The translations under genes were made by a program, and so were the position numbers. Positions 33,933 to 42,818 of a stretch of DNA of 64,000 nucleotides are shown here, one piece after another. The stretch covers positions 62,001 through 126,000 of the forward strand of contig CAKOHR010000001.1 in assembly GCA_934085825.1 (NCBI GenBank), read 5' to 3'. This DNA comes from an uncultured Bacilli bacterium (GTDB lineage: Bacteria; Bacillota_I; Bacilli_A; RF39; UBA660). The first letter of the stretch is position 1, and every line of letters starts with the position of its first letter. A model generated the notes under the pieces. The model ran no database searches, was not told where the DNA came from, and saw only the letters and a program-made list of their open reading frames with translations.

Positions 33933-34773
33933 ATGTGAACTGGCGGAGTTTTTTCAAAACTTCAAAAAAGTTTTATTTAAACCAGAGATGGCAATTTTGC
34001 CAGGTCAACTTGCTTACTTCTTTGTTCTAGCAATTGTACCCACAATAACTTTGATAAGCTATGAAGCAACACTTCTTAATTTATCAACTGATGTGATATA
34101 TGATTTTATTGGTTCAGCTTTTTCTGAAGATATTGCTAGTATGCTTTTAGCATCTCCAAATCAATCTGAAAAAGGTATAGGATTTTTTCTAGTTGTAATT
34201 GTTGGGTATTTCATTGCGTCAAATGGACCTGCTTCAATAATTATTACTTCAAATACGATTTATGGAGAAAAACAGGACGGATTTTTTAGAAGAAGATTAA
34301 AAGCTTTAATTATGACCTTTGTCTTAGTTTTACTTTTCATATTTATGTTAATAGTACCAGTTTTTGGTACTAAAATAATTGAATTGTTTAAATTTGTGGA
34401 TTTAAAAAGTGGAGTAGCAGAAAATATATCTATGATCATAAGTATTATGCAGGGACCAGTTACATGGCTCATAATGTATTTCTTTATTAAGATTCTTTAT
34501 ACTATGGCTCCGAATAAAAAAGTTAGAAGTAAAAATGTTGGTTATGGGGCTTTATTTACAACATTTTCATGGGTAATTATCACATATATTTATTCATATT
34601 ATATAAATAATTTAGCTCACTATTCTACATTTTATGGAGGACTAGCTAATATTGTAATTTTAATGTTTTGGTTCTATCTTCTTGCATATGCCTTTACAAT
34701 AGGAATGGCTCTTAATTATCGTAAAGAAGAGATAGAATTAGAAAAAACTGGAACTATAAATTCCATTAAATAG
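33919..34773 (+). CDS. YihY/BrkB-family multispan membrane protein
   Basis: A 284-residue protein with about six membrane helices. Family features are LPGQLAYFFVLAIVPTITLI near residue 27, NGPASIIITSNTIYG, PNKKVRSKNVGYGALFTTFSWVI and FYGGLANIVILMFWFYLLAYAFTIGMALN. YihY proteins were once called RNase BN but are now seen as membrane proteins of uncertain role. The start lies inside the end of the sensor gene (14-nt overlap), giving tight coupling. Confidence 0.85.
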   Translation: MKKLKCELAEFFQNFKKVLFKPEMAILPGQLAYFFVLAIVPTITLISYEATLLNLSTDVIYDFIGSAFSEDIASMLLASPNQSEKGIGFFLVVIVGYFIASNGPASIIITSNTIYGEKQDGFFRRRLKALIMTFVLVLLFIFMLIVPVFGTKIIELFKFVDLKSGVAENISMIISIMQGPVTWLIMYFFIKILYTMAPNKKVRSKNVGYGALFTTFSWVIITYIYSYYINNLAHYSTFYGGLANIVILMFWFYLLAYAFTIGMALNYRKEEIELEKTGTINSIK

Positions 34774-34882
34774 AGAATAATAAAGTTATGTACTACGGGT
34801 ATTACTTATGTACATGATTCCTTTCTTCGATATAACTCTAGTATTAATTTACCTAAAATATATTGAAGAGTAATATTCAAAT

Positions 34883-34911
34883 AAGACTTGCTTAGTGTGA
34901 GTCTTGTTTTT
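34883..34911 (+). terminator. Terminator after the yihY operon
   Basis: AAGACT (34883-34888) pairs with AGTCTT (34900-34905), followed by GTTTTT. The 34774-35044 gap otherwise holds the promoter of the next gene and no convincing small gene. Confidence 0.7.
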
Positions 34912-34983
34912 AGTTAAATATTAAAAATAGTGTTATAACAATTGTTCTTTTAACAAAATAATTGTAAAATTTTTTAAAATATA

Positions 34984-35012
34984 TTTACATTTTAGTAATA
35001 TTTTGATAATAT
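34984..35012 (+). promoter_or_regulatory. Promoter of the acidic membrane protein gene
   Basis: TTTACA, a 17-nt spacer and TAATAT, with AGAGGTG and the ATG at 35045 following. Confidence 0.6.
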
Positions 35013-35044
35013 TTAATATATAGAATAAAGAGGTGCAATTAATT

Positions 35045-35872
35045 ATGAAAGATTTCATTTATGAATTATATCAAAATGATAATTTTACTTTGTGGTTAAC
35101 GATAGCTTTAGTAGTATTAATTATTCTTTTTGTGATAGTATATTTCTTTGGTAAAAAGGATGAAAAGTTAGAAGAAACGAGAAGACTTCAAAAAATAGAA
35201 TTGGATGCTTTTAAAAAAGAAGAGGAAAACTCTAAAAAAATTGAAGTTAAAGAAGAACCTAAGATTGAAGAAAAAGAAGAAATACGACCTATTGAAGTGG
35301 TAAATGAAGAAGTAAATGTTACAGAATTTAAACCAAGTATTGAAGATACTGAAGAAGAAATTGAACTTCCTAAAGTAAATGTTGAGTCTAGAGCTAGTAA
35401 ACCTTTATTTAGTGATCATGAGGAAGAAGAAAGTCCAATTAGTATTAATGAATTACCTGAAATAAAAATCGATGAAAAAGATGAACAAATTGAGAGTGGT
35501 TTATCTAATTTAGAAGCAATTAAAAACGAATTTAATAATATTGATATTCCTGAAATTAAGGAAGAAATTGTACCAGAACAAAAACCAGTATTTAAATCTA
35601 GTCCTCAAATATTTAGTTCAGTTTTTGTTAATAAAAAGGATGAAAATATAAGTAATAATAATACAGAAGAAGTTGTTACAAAGATAGAAGAAAAAGAAGA
35701 AAAATCTGAACCTCTTATTAAAACTTTTATAATTGAAGATGATGATGATGAAATGGATTTACCAACATTAAAAAAAGATGAAGAATCTGTTAAACCATTA
35801 GTATCTGATGAAAATGATAAAAAATCAAGTCTTTTGGATGATGTGAATGGGGAAATATATGAATTAAAATAG
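35045..35872 (+). CDS. Single-span membrane protein with long acidic disordered tail
   Basis: About 275 residues. One membrane helix near the N-terminus (about 16-36) is followed by about 230 residues dominated by E, K, D, P, S and N, with repeated PEIK/EEKEE-like segments and an EDDDDEMD stretch. This reads as an intrinsically disordered cytoplasmic tail, similar in layout to division-associated scaffolds, but no family is recognised. The ATG at 35045 is chosen over the GTG at 35033, because AGAGGTG is its ribosome binding site. It is monocistronic, with a promoter and terminator. Confidence 0.6.
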   Translation: MKDFIYELYQNDNFTLWLTIALVVLIILFVIVYFFGKKDEKLEETRRLQKIELDAFKKEEENSKKIEVKEEPKIEEKEEIRPIEVVNEEVNVTEFKPSIEDTEEEIELPKVNVESRASKPLFSDHEEEESPISINELPEIKIDEKDEQIESGLSNLEAIKNEFNNIDIPEIKEEIVPEQKPVFKSSPQIFSSVFVNKKDENISNNNTEEVVTKIEEKEEKSEPLIKTFIIEDDDDEMDLPTLKKDEESVKPLVSDENDKKSSLLDDVNGEIYELK

Positions 35873-35890
35873 AGCTTAGCTCTATTTTTC
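35868..35890 (+). terminator. Terminator of the acidic membrane protein gene
   Basis: AATAGAGC (35868-35875) pairs with GCTCTATT (35879-35886), then T5. The IS605-type copy 2 begins directly after it. Confidence 0.8.
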
Positions 35891-35989
35891 CTTTTTTATA
35901 TACTAAGATAGTTATCCTAATTCTACAAAAACAAATCTTGATATATGGCCGAACATATGGTATAATTCGATTATCATGGAGGCATTATA

Positions 35990-36827
35990 ATGACTATATA
36001 TAAAGCATATAAATTTAGAATTTATCCAAATAGAGAGTAAAAGGTAATGATAGATAAAACTTTGGATGTACGAGGTTTGTTTTCAATAAATTCTTAGTAG
36101 AAAGAAAAAAATATGAAGAAAACAAAATTAAATTAAGTGCTTATGATGAGTTAAAAGAACTAATTGATTTTAAAAAAAGTGGCTTAAAGAAGTAGATTCA
36201 TGTGATCTTCAAAAATGTGTATTTAACTTAGATGATGCATTTAAGAATTTTTTTTCGTGAAAATTGATATCCAAAATATAGAAGCAAAGGAGAACATGAA
36301 AGTTATACAACAAATAACACATTAAATGAATATAAAAATGTTAAATATGAAAGTATAAGAATAGATTTAAAAAAATAAAGTAATAACATTACCAAGACTA
36401 AAAAAAGTAAAGTTTCGAGATATAGAAAACCAAAGTAGTAATAGGAAAAATAAAGTCAGCAACAATTAGTAAAGATGCTAGCAAGTATTTTGTAAGCATC
36501 CTTGTTGAAGAGCCGTTTACTAAACCAACTATAAATCCAACATCAATCTTGGGATTAGATTTAGGCATCAAAGATTTTATAATTACTTCATATGGAGAAA
36601 AACTAAAAAATGAGGTAAAAGTAAATGAATATTATCCAAGTAGCGAGGTTTGCAATAGATGTGAATATAAAAATGAAGAAGTAAATGATTTAAGTGTAAG
36701 AAAATGGATATGTCCAAGATGTGGAATGGATCATGATAGAGATATAAATGTAAGTGAAAATATAATGTATAATATAAATAGGAACGAAATAGCTAAAAAT
36801 ATTAGGGTGGCGACTATCCGAAGTTGA
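35990..36827 (+). pseudogene. tnpB: tnpB pseudogene
   Basis: Starts TIYKAYKFRIYPN and stops at a TAG after 15 codons; more stops and frame changes follow. The final part (from about 36549) is open and keeps GLDLGIKDF and the CNRC...CPRC zinc finger with HDRDIN. About 105 codons are missing between KVNE and YYPSS, which removes the RuvC glutamate. The junction matches short homology between INEK and INKY codons in the intact gene. The product cannot be an active nuclease. Confidence 0.85.
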
Positions 36828-36917
36828 TCTGCTTGAGAAACTTTGGTTTTCAGCGAAACAGAAAAGTGTTACCGTGAGGTAACACTGCTACTTGAATTTT
36901 GTTAGAAATTTAAGCTT
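36790..36917 (+). ncRNA. Omega-RNA-like right end of the decayed element
   Basis: Closely matches the scaffold region of copy 1: GGTGGCGAC, ATCCGAAGTTG, GAAACAGAAAAGTGTTACC and the right-end stem ACTTGAATTT/AAATTTAAGT are retained. It may still be made and could load TnpB from copy 1 with a different guide. Confidence 0.6.
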
Positions 36918-36974
36918 TGTTGTGGTTGCTTTCAAAATAAAATTAGTTTAAAATAAATATTGTGAGAGGTAATT

Positions 36975-37190
36975 ATGAATGAAGATATAAAAAAATATGG
37001 TATTATGTTGATAATAAATGTAATTTTGTTAATAGTGGAATTGATTTTTAAAATTAAGGGTGTGTTTGGACTTGTACTTTGTATATTAAGTATTTATTTT
37101 ATTATTGCTTTATCGATTAGAATACTAAGGTTAACAAATTTATTTAATGAAGAAATAATGGAGAAAATAGATATATTATTCTTTCTATGA
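36975..37190 (+). CDS. Small two-helix membrane protein
   Basis: A 71-residue protein with two hydrophobic helices (about 8-26 and 29-50) and a charged tail. GAGAGGT precedes the ATG. Its UGA stop overlaps the start of the radical SAM gene by 4 nt (ATGA), so it is coupled to that operon. No family recognised. Confidence 0.55.
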   Translation: MNEDIKKYGIMLIINVILLIVELIFKIKGVFGLVLCILSIYFIIALSIRILRLTNLFNEEIMEKIDILFFL

Positions 37191-37984
37191 AGTATAAAAA
37201 AGTATATATAGAAATAACTAATAATTGTAACCTTAATTGTAGCTTTTGTATTCATAATAAACGTAAAGGTAAATTTATGACAATGAATGAATTTAAAATA
37301 ATTTTGAATAAAATGAAAGGCTATACTAAATATTTATATTTTCATGTTTTAGGAGAACCTCTATTGCATCCTTGTATAAATGAACTTATTGATGAAGCAA
37401 GTAAAGATTTTTATGTGAATATTACAACTAATGGGTATTTAATAAAAAATATAAAAAATAATAAAAATATAAGACAAATAAATATATCTCTTCATAGTAG
37501 TCTAAATAATAAGGAAAAGTATTTAGAAAGTATTTTTGAAGTAGTTGATAATTTAAAAAAATATACTTATATAAATTATAGACTTTGGACTAATAAAAGT
37601 GATGAAATAATTAATATTTTAGAAAAAAAGTATAATGTAAAAATTAAAGATTCTAGAAAATTAGAAGAAAATGTTTTTATAGATTTTGATAAAGAATTTA
37701 TTTGGCCTGATTTAAATAACAATATTTGTAAAACATATGGTAGGTGTTATGCTTTGAGGGATCATATAGGAATTTTAGTTGATGGTACTGTTATTCCTTG
37801 TTGTTTGGATGGAAATGGAAAAATTAATTTAGGGAATATATTTGAGGATGATTTAGAAAAAATAATAAATAGTGATAGATGTAAATGTATGATAAATGGA
37901 TTTAAAGAAAGAAAACTTGTAGAACCATTATGTAAACATTGTGGTTTTATAGATAAATTAAGTAAAGATGGAGGTAAAATATGA
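37187..37984 (+). CDS. Radical SAM/SPASM-type protein
   Basis: A 265-residue protein. The CNLNCSFC motif (CxxxCxxC, residues 13-20) binds the catalytic 4Fe-4S cluster. YFHVLGEPLLHP and ITTNGYL are the usual next strands. A C-terminal SPASM-like segment carries further cysteines: GILVDGTVIPCCLDGNGKINLGNI, then RCKC and CKHC, and probably binds auxiliary clusters. SPASM proteins often modify peptides, but no precursor peptide is evident nearby except the coupled 71-residue membrane protein. The dGTPase-like gene starts inside its stop codon. Confidence 0.82.
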   Translation: MKYKKVYIEITNNCNLNCSFCIHNKRKGKFMTMNEFKIILNKMKGYTKYLYFHVLGEPLLHPCINELIDEASKDFYVNITTNGYLIKNIKNNKNIRQINISLHSSLNNKEKYLESIFEVVDNLKKYTYINYRLWTNKSDEIINILEKKYNVKIKDSRKLEENVFIDFDKEFIWPDLNNNICKTYGRCYALRDHIGILVDGTVIPCCLDGNGKINLGNIFEDDLEKIINSDRCKCMINGFKERKLVEPLCKHCGFIDKLSKDGGKI

Positions 37985-39090
37985 AAAAATTTGCATGTAA
38001 AAACGAAAATGCTATATATTTTGAGACAATTGAAAGTGATTTTAGAACACCTTTTTTTAGAGACATTGATAAGATACTATATTCTTTAGCTTTTCAAAGA
38101 TATATGGATAAAACTCAAGTATTTTCTTTTAAAGAAAATGACCATTTAACAAAAAGAATGATACATGTTTTGTATGTTAGTAAAATTGCTAGAACAATAG
38201 GTAGGAGCTTAGGCTTAAACGAAGATTTAATTGAAGCTGGGGCACTTGGACATGATCTTGGACATACACCATTTGGACATGTTGGAGAAGCAATTTTAAA
38301 TGAAATAAGTTTAAATGCTGGATGTGGATATTTTAATCATAATGTTCATAGTGTAAGACTTTTAATGAATATTGAAAATTATGGAAATGGTAAAAATATA
38401 ACATTACAGACGCTTGATGCAATCCTTTGTCATAATGGTGAAATAGTAGAAGGTATTTATAAGCCGTGTTCAAAGACTAAAGATAAGTTTTTAGAAGAAT
38501 ATAAAAATACTTATACAGATAAGGATGCATGTAAAAAGCTTTCTCCGATGACTTTGGAAGGGTGTGTTGTTAGAATTAGTGATTTAATTGCTTATCTTGG
38601 TAGAGATATAGATGATGCAATAAGAATGAATCTTTTAAAATGGGATGATATACCTGAAAATATTACAAAAGTTTTAGGGAAAAATAATAGTGAAATAGTA
38701 AATACAATTATAAATGATATTATAAAAAATAGTGAAGGTAAAAATTACATTAAGTTAAGTGAGGATGTTTATAAAGCTATATGTGATTTAAAAGATTTTA
38801 ATTATAAAAATATTTATTATAAAGCATATACTGATGAAGAGAGAAAGCTTTTGAAGAAGATGATTTTTACTTTATATAATACTTATTTGGAGGATTTGGA
38901 AAACAATAATTATGAAAGTAATATTATTAAGTCATATTTAAGTAATATGAGTGATGAATATAAAAAAAATAGTAATGCAAGAATTGCTATTGATTATATT
39001 GCTGGAATGACTGATGATTATACTTTAAAAGAATATAATAAAATTTTAAAAATTAAACATAATAGTATTGAGGTGCAAAATGAAATATAA
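37981..39090 (+). CDS. dgt: Deoxyguanosinetriphosphate triphosphohydrolase-like HD protein
   Basis: A 369-residue HD-domain hydrolase, likely converting dNTPs to nucleosides and triphosphate. The start has the usual RTPFFRDIDKILYSLAFQRYMDKTQVF block. Metal ligands are the H of TKRMIHVLYV, HD in GALGHDLGHTPFGHVGE, and the D of VVRISDLIAYLGRDIDD. The start overlaps the radical SAM stop (ATGA), and the next gene begins 11 nt before its stop, so all are in one operon. Confidence 0.88.
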   Translation: MKKFACKNENAIYFETIESDFRTPFFRDIDKILYSLAFQRYMDKTQVFSFKENDHLTKRMIHVLYVSKIARTIGRSLGLNEDLIEAGALGHDLGHTPFGHVGEAILNEISLNAGCGYFNHNVHSVRLLMNIENYGNGKNITLQTLDAILCHNGEIVEGIYKPCSKTKDKFLEEYKNTYTDKDACKKLSPMTLEGCVVRISDLIAYLGRDIDDAIRMNLLKWDDIPENITKVLGKNNSEIVNTIINDIIKNSEGKNYIKLSEDVYKAICDLKDFNYKNIYYKAYTDEERKLLKKMIFTLYNTYLEDLENNNYESNIIKSYLSNMSDEYKKNSNARIAIDYIAGMTDDYTLKEYNKILKIKHNSIEVQNEI

Positions 39091-40345
39091 AACTTATAAT
39101 TGTAATTCATTTAATGTTTATACAATTAAAACGGATAAATTTAAAACTAGTCATGTGGAAGTGATTTTTAGAAATATTGCAAATAAGGAAGATATAGGAG
39201 ATTATTCTTTTTTAGCAGATATGTTGAGTGAATCAAGTAAAAAATATCCACGTAAAAAAGATTTAATTACAAAGTTTGAAGAACTTTATAAAATAGTTGT
39301 TTTTGCAACAACAGTTAGAGTTGGAAATACTTTAGATTTTCATGTGTCTTTGGATTTTATTAATCCTGAATATATAAATGATAAAAATTATATAGAAGAA
39401 GTAATTAAAACATTATTTGATATCATAGAAAATCCGAATGTAACTAATGATGAATTTGATTTGAAAACATTTAATATTGTTAAAGAGAGAATAAAAAGAG
39501 AAATAAATAGTTTAAAAGAAAACCCTATGAAACAAAGTATTAAAGAGGCTTTTAAAACTATGAATACTGATACTGCTACATCATATGAACTTTTGGGAAC
39601 ACTAGAAAGCTTAGAGAAAATAACTCCTTCTAGTTTATATAAAACTTATAAAAGCTTGAGAAAAAACTTTAAAGTAGATATATTTTTAATTGGTAATTTA
39701 GAGATGGATGATACTGTTTCATTAATAAAGAAAAATTTTAAAAATAGATATATTGTTGAAGATAAATTTGATTTAATGGTTGATAATAAAGATGTTAAAA
39801 AACCTATTGTAAGAAGTATGCCATCTGATAATGTTCAAGCTAATTTAGTTATGATTTTTAATTTGAAAAATTTTACAGATCTTGAAAAAAATATAACTTT
39901 TAATATTTTTAATTATTTGTATGGTAGTGGTGGTCTTACATCAAAGTTATATCAAAGTATTAGAGAAAAAAATAGTTTATGTTATGCTATAAGTAGTATG
40001 TATTTAAAATATGATAAATTATTACTTGTTCATATTTCTTTGGAACAAGCTAATGTTAAAAAAGCTGTTAATTTAGTAAAAAAAGAATTAAAAAATATGC
40101 AAAATGGAGATTTTTCTTTAGAAGAATTAAATGATGCTATTAATAATATGGTAATTTCTTTAGATATGGCTGGAGATAATACTGTATCTATTATTAATAA
40201 TTATGTATTTCATATTTTTGATAATTTACCTATGCCTGATGAAAGAATTGAAATGTTTAAAAATGTAAAAAAAGAAGATGTTATAAACGTTGCTAAGAAA
40301 GTAAAACTAAATACAATATTTACCCTAGAAGGGAGAAGTAATTAA
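39080..40345 (+). CDS. yfmF: M16-like protein YfmF (inactive subunit)
   Basis: A 421-residue protein with the M16 peptidase fold (ADMLSESSKKYP near the position of the active site, GSGGLTSKLYQSIREKNSLCYAI in the second half), but without an HxxEH zinc motif. In Bacillus, the YfmF/YfmH pair is linked to maturation of the 5-aminopentanol modification on elongation factor P. The ATG at 39080 is chosen over the TTG at 39068, because GAGGTGC is its site. The stop overlaps yfmH (TAATG). Confidence 0.85.
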   Translation: MKYKTYNCNSFNVYTIKTDKFKTSHVEVIFRNIANKEDIGDYSFLADMLSESSKKYPRKKDLITKFEELYKIVVFATTVRVGNTLDFHVSLDFINPEYINDKNYIEEVIKTLFDIIENPNVTNDEFDLKTFNIVKERIKREINSLKENPMKQSIKEAFKTMNTDTATSYELLGTLESLEKITPSSLYKTYKSLRKNFKVDIFLIGNLEMDDTVSLIKKNFKNRYIVEDKFDLMVDNKDVKKPIVRSMPSDNVQANLVMIFNLKNFTDLEKNITFNIFNYLYGSGGLTSKLYQSIREKNSLCYAISSMYLKYDKLLLVHISLEQANVKKAVNLVKKELKNMQNGDFSLEELNDAINNMVISLDMAGDNTVSIINNYVFHIFDNLPMPDERIEMFKNVKKEDVINVAKKVKLNTIFTLEGRSN

Positions 40346-41631
40346 TGGAAGAATTAAAGTTAAAGGGCTTAAATGAAGTTATATATGTTTATGAAACTAA
40401 ATGTGGGCTTAAAATATATATGTGGGTTAATGAAAAAATAAGTAGTATGTATGCTTCTTTATCCGTTAGATATGGTTCAGTTCATACAAAGTTTAAAATA
40501 GGAAAGAAAACATATGAAGTACCAAATGGACTTGCTCATTTTCTTGAACATGTTAAATTTAATGTTGATGAAGAAACTACAGCACATGATAAATTTTATA
40601 AAATAGGGGGAGATTCAAATGCTTTTACAACATTTGATTATACATCATATTTAGTCTTTGCTACTAAAAATAAGAAAGAAAATTTAGAAGAATTACTTGA
40701 TTTTGTATATAATCCTTATTTTACTAAGAAAAATATTGCTAAAGAAAAAGGAATTATAGTGGAAGAAGCTAATATGGGTATTGATGATCCTTATAGTATT
40801 ATATTTTTTCATACATTAAAAAATACTTTACAAAAATCTAAATTTAGGAATACAATTACTGGTACACCAGAAGATGTAGAAAGTATAACACTTGAAGATG
40901 TTAAACTTGCTTATGATGCATTTTATCATCCTAAAAATATGTTTTTGACTATTACAGGTAATTTTAATCCATATGAAATGGCTAGTATTGTAGAAGAAAA
41001 TTTAGCTAAAAAAGACTTTAAAGAGTATTTAAATCCTGTAGTAATTAAAGAAAACGAACCAAGGAAAGTTACTAAGAAGTATACTGAAGAAAAACTTAAT
41101 TTAACTTATCCTCAAGTAAAATTTACTTTAAAAATGGATATGAATAATTTTAAAAATTATAGTAGATTGGAACTTAAAATGTTAACTAATTTATTATTTA
41201 ATATTAACTTTGGTGTTACTTCTGATTTTAAGGATGAATTAATGCAAAAAGGTATTATTCAAAGTCTGTTTGTTACAAATGATATTTATGATGATAATTT
41301 TGTTATAACTATTACATCTACAACTAATTTTAAAGAAGAATTAATAAAGAGAGTAAAGGATAAATTAAATAATTTAAGTGTTAATGAAATAGATTTTAAA
41401 AGAAAAAAGAATGCTGCCATAGCAACACTTATCCTTGACTTTGAAGATTTAGAAAATGTAAGTTTTAGATTACAAGACGATGTTTTAAATAATGGGGGAA
41501 TTATTACTAATTTAAAAGAAATTCTTGAAGAAAAAGATGTTTCAGATTTAGAAAATTTAATTAAATTGATTGATACTGAAAATATGTCAATTAATGTATT
41601 TTTACCAAAAGAAAACCAAAAGGAAAAATAA
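40345..41631 (+). CDS. yfmH: M16 zinc metallopeptidase YfmH (active subunit)
   Basis: A 428-residue M16 peptidase. The zinc-binding HFLEH motif is in GLAHFLEHVKF (about residue 65), with the downstream glutamate in KGIIVEEANMG. FYHPKNMFLTITGNF is the usual later block. It pairs with YfmF in an inactive/active dimer typical of the family. It ends the five-gene operon from 36975, with a terminator 15 nt before the minus-strand rpsD end. Confidence 0.88.
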   Translation: MEELKLKGLNEVIYVYETKCGLKIYMWVNEKISSMYASLSVRYGSVHTKFKIGKKTYEVPNGLAHFLEHVKFNVDEETTAHDKFYKIGGDSNAFTTFDYTSYLVFATKNKKENLEELLDFVYNPYFTKKNIAKEKGIIVEEANMGIDDPYSIIFFHTLKNTLQKSKFRNTITGTPEDVESITLEDVKLAYDAFYHPKNMFLTITGNFNPYEMASIVEENLAKKDFKEYLNPVVIKENEPRKVTKKYTEEKLNLTYPQVKFTLKMDMNNFKNYSRLELKMLTNLLFNINFGVTSDFKDELMQKGIIQSLFVTNDIYDDNFVITITSTTNFKEELIKRVKDKLNNLSVNEIDFKRKKNAAIATLILDFEDLENVSFRLQDDVLNNGGIITNLKEILEEKDVSDLENLIKLIDTENMSINVFLPKENQKEK

Positions 41632-41645
41632 CCTTTTGGTTTTTA
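41614..41645. terminator. Bidirectional terminator between yfmH and rpsD
   Basis: AACCAAAAGG (41614-41623) pairs perfectly with CCTTTTGGTT (41632-41641), with a T-run after it and A-rich sequence before it. Confidence 0.8.
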
Positions 41646-41650
41646 ACATA

Positions 41651-42253
41651 CTATCTGTTGTAGAATTCAACGATAAGTTGTTCATTAATTTCTGGATTAA
41701 GTTCGCTTCTTTCAGGAAGTCTAACAAATTTACCAGTTAATTTCTTTTCATCCATTTCTAGAAAAGCTGGAACAGTTCTCTTTTGTTCAATTGCATCAAG
41801 GATAGCTGGATGATTCATAGAGTTTTCTTTAACAGAAATTATATCACCAACTTTAGTAGTGTATGAAGGAATATCAACCTTTTTACCATTTACTAAAATA
41901 TGTCCATGATTAACAATTTGACGAGCACTTCTTCTAGTTCTAGCCATACCTAGACGATAAACCATGTTATCAAGTCTAGATTCAAGAAGGATTAGTAAGT
42001 TTTCCCCAGCAATACCATGCATCTTTGAAGCTTTGTCAAATACTTTGTGGAATTGTTTTTCATTAAGTCCATAAAGAATTCTAACTTTTTGTTTTTCTTG
42101 CATTTGGATACCATATTCACTTAACTTACGACGACGATCTTGTCCATGTTGTCCTGGTGCATAAGGTCTTTTAGCTAAATCTTTGCCATTTTCTAATGTA
42201 GAAAAACCAAGTCTTCTAGATTTTTTATAAGCTGGTCCCGTATATCTTGCCAT
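41651..42253 (-). CDS. rpsD: 30S ribosomal protein S4
   Basis: A primary 16S rRNA binder that starts body assembly. It begins ARYTGPAYKKSRRLGFS and has the RPYAPGQHGQ block. There are no zinc cysteines, so this is the C-minus paralog type. The S4/Hsp4 RNA-binding fold is RLDNMVYRLGMARTRRSARQIVNHGHILVNG (quoted in part: ARTRRSARQIVNHGH). The 200-residue length is normal. The start is the MARYTG methionine with AAAGGAGA before it. It is monocistronic, as in Bacillus, with a long leader. Confidence 0.97.
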   Translation of the reverse strand: MARYTGPAYKKSRRLGFSTLENGKDLAKRPYAPGQHGQDRRRKLSEYGIQMQEKQKVRILYGLNEKQFHKVFDKASKMHGIAGENLLILLESRLDNMVYRLGMARTRRSARQIVNHGHILVNGKKVDIPSYTTKVGDIISVKENSMNHPAILDAIEQKRTVPAFLEMDEKKLTGKFVRLPERSELNPEINEQLIVEFYNR

Positions 42254-42406
42254 AAAATCTCCTTTCATTTTATTTGCAAAATATTTATTCTGTTATATCC
42301 ATTAAATAGGGAGTTTGAATAATTTCTTCAAGGCAGTAAAGAATACTTTATTCCATTAAGGTTCAAACACATTATTTATAGGTACAACTCTGCCTAAATA
42401 ACTTGC
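42254..42406 (-). promoter_or_regulatory. Probable S4 autoregulatory leader of rpsD
   Basis: About 150 nt separate the predicted start from the ATG. Near the gene, GTTTGAA and TTCAAAC form a closing stem around TACTGCC and other pairing segments, and GGCAGAG lies further upstream. In Bacillus, S4 represses its own gene through a structured leader of about this size. The match is by position and folding potential only. Confidence 0.45.
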
Positions 42407-42412
42407 AAGTGT

Positions 42413-42441
42413 ATTATATAATAATTCTATGTGTATGTCAA
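42413..42441 (-). promoter_or_regulatory. Consensus promoter of rpsD
   Basis: On the minus strand TTGACA, a 17-nt spacer and TATAAT: both boxes are full consensus, as expected for a ribosomal protein gene. Confidence 0.8.
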
Positions 42442-42756
42442 ACTATTTTTGAGATTAAATTATGTAATTTATTGACAATTTAAAAAAATAACTTACAACT
42501 AATGTGTAATTATATTTTGAAAACCTGGCCCATTCCGTAATTTTTGGATAGGGTACGGACTTTCATTTTCTTTTAAAAACTTTTATAAGTTTATATTTTT
42601 TTATTATCATTATTTTATTTAACCATTTTCTATGAAGGTCAGAATAAACTTTAATAACTTGATTAATAATATTTTTGGTATTTAATTTGTTTTTTCGTAA
42701 TATCAAGTATAATAAAAAATTAACTTATTAAATAAGGCATTTTTACCAGTTTTTCC
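42442..42756. other. Non-coding gap upstream of typA, with one GC-richer hairpin
   Basis: No gene is seen. Most of it is AT-rich, but at 42534-42560 TCCGTA pairs with TACGGA around GGATAGGG, preceded by CCTGGCCC. The GC-rich island stands out and could be part of a small RNA on either strand. No known family is recognised. Confidence 0.3.
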
Positions 42757-42785
42757 TTGACATTTGCTCCATTTTGTATTATTAT
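42757..42785 (+). promoter_or_regulatory. Promoter of typA
   Basis: TTGACA, a 17-nt spacer and TATTAT, 34 nt before the ATG. Confidence 0.65.
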
Positions 42786-42818
42786 CTATTGGTATTTACA
42801 GAAAAAGGGTGAAGTTTT

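Larger units (their letters stand above)
35897..36917 (+). mobile_element. Decayed IS200/IS605-type element (copy 2)
   Basis: Its left end, tnpB promoter and right end match copy 1, but the coding part has several frameshifts and an internal deletion. It is about 1.02 kb, against about 1.38 kb for copy 1. It lies just behind a terminator, a harmless landing place. Confidence 0.75.

Noticed and set aside
34816..34880. Tiny peptide genes (type I toxin-like) after yihY
   Set aside because: Frames of 9 and 19 codons exist, but there is no ribosome binding site and no antisense RNA structure.
36549..36827. Independent 92-residue zinc-finger gene
   Set aside because: It is the surviving end of the broken tnpB; its last residues run into the omega-RNA region.
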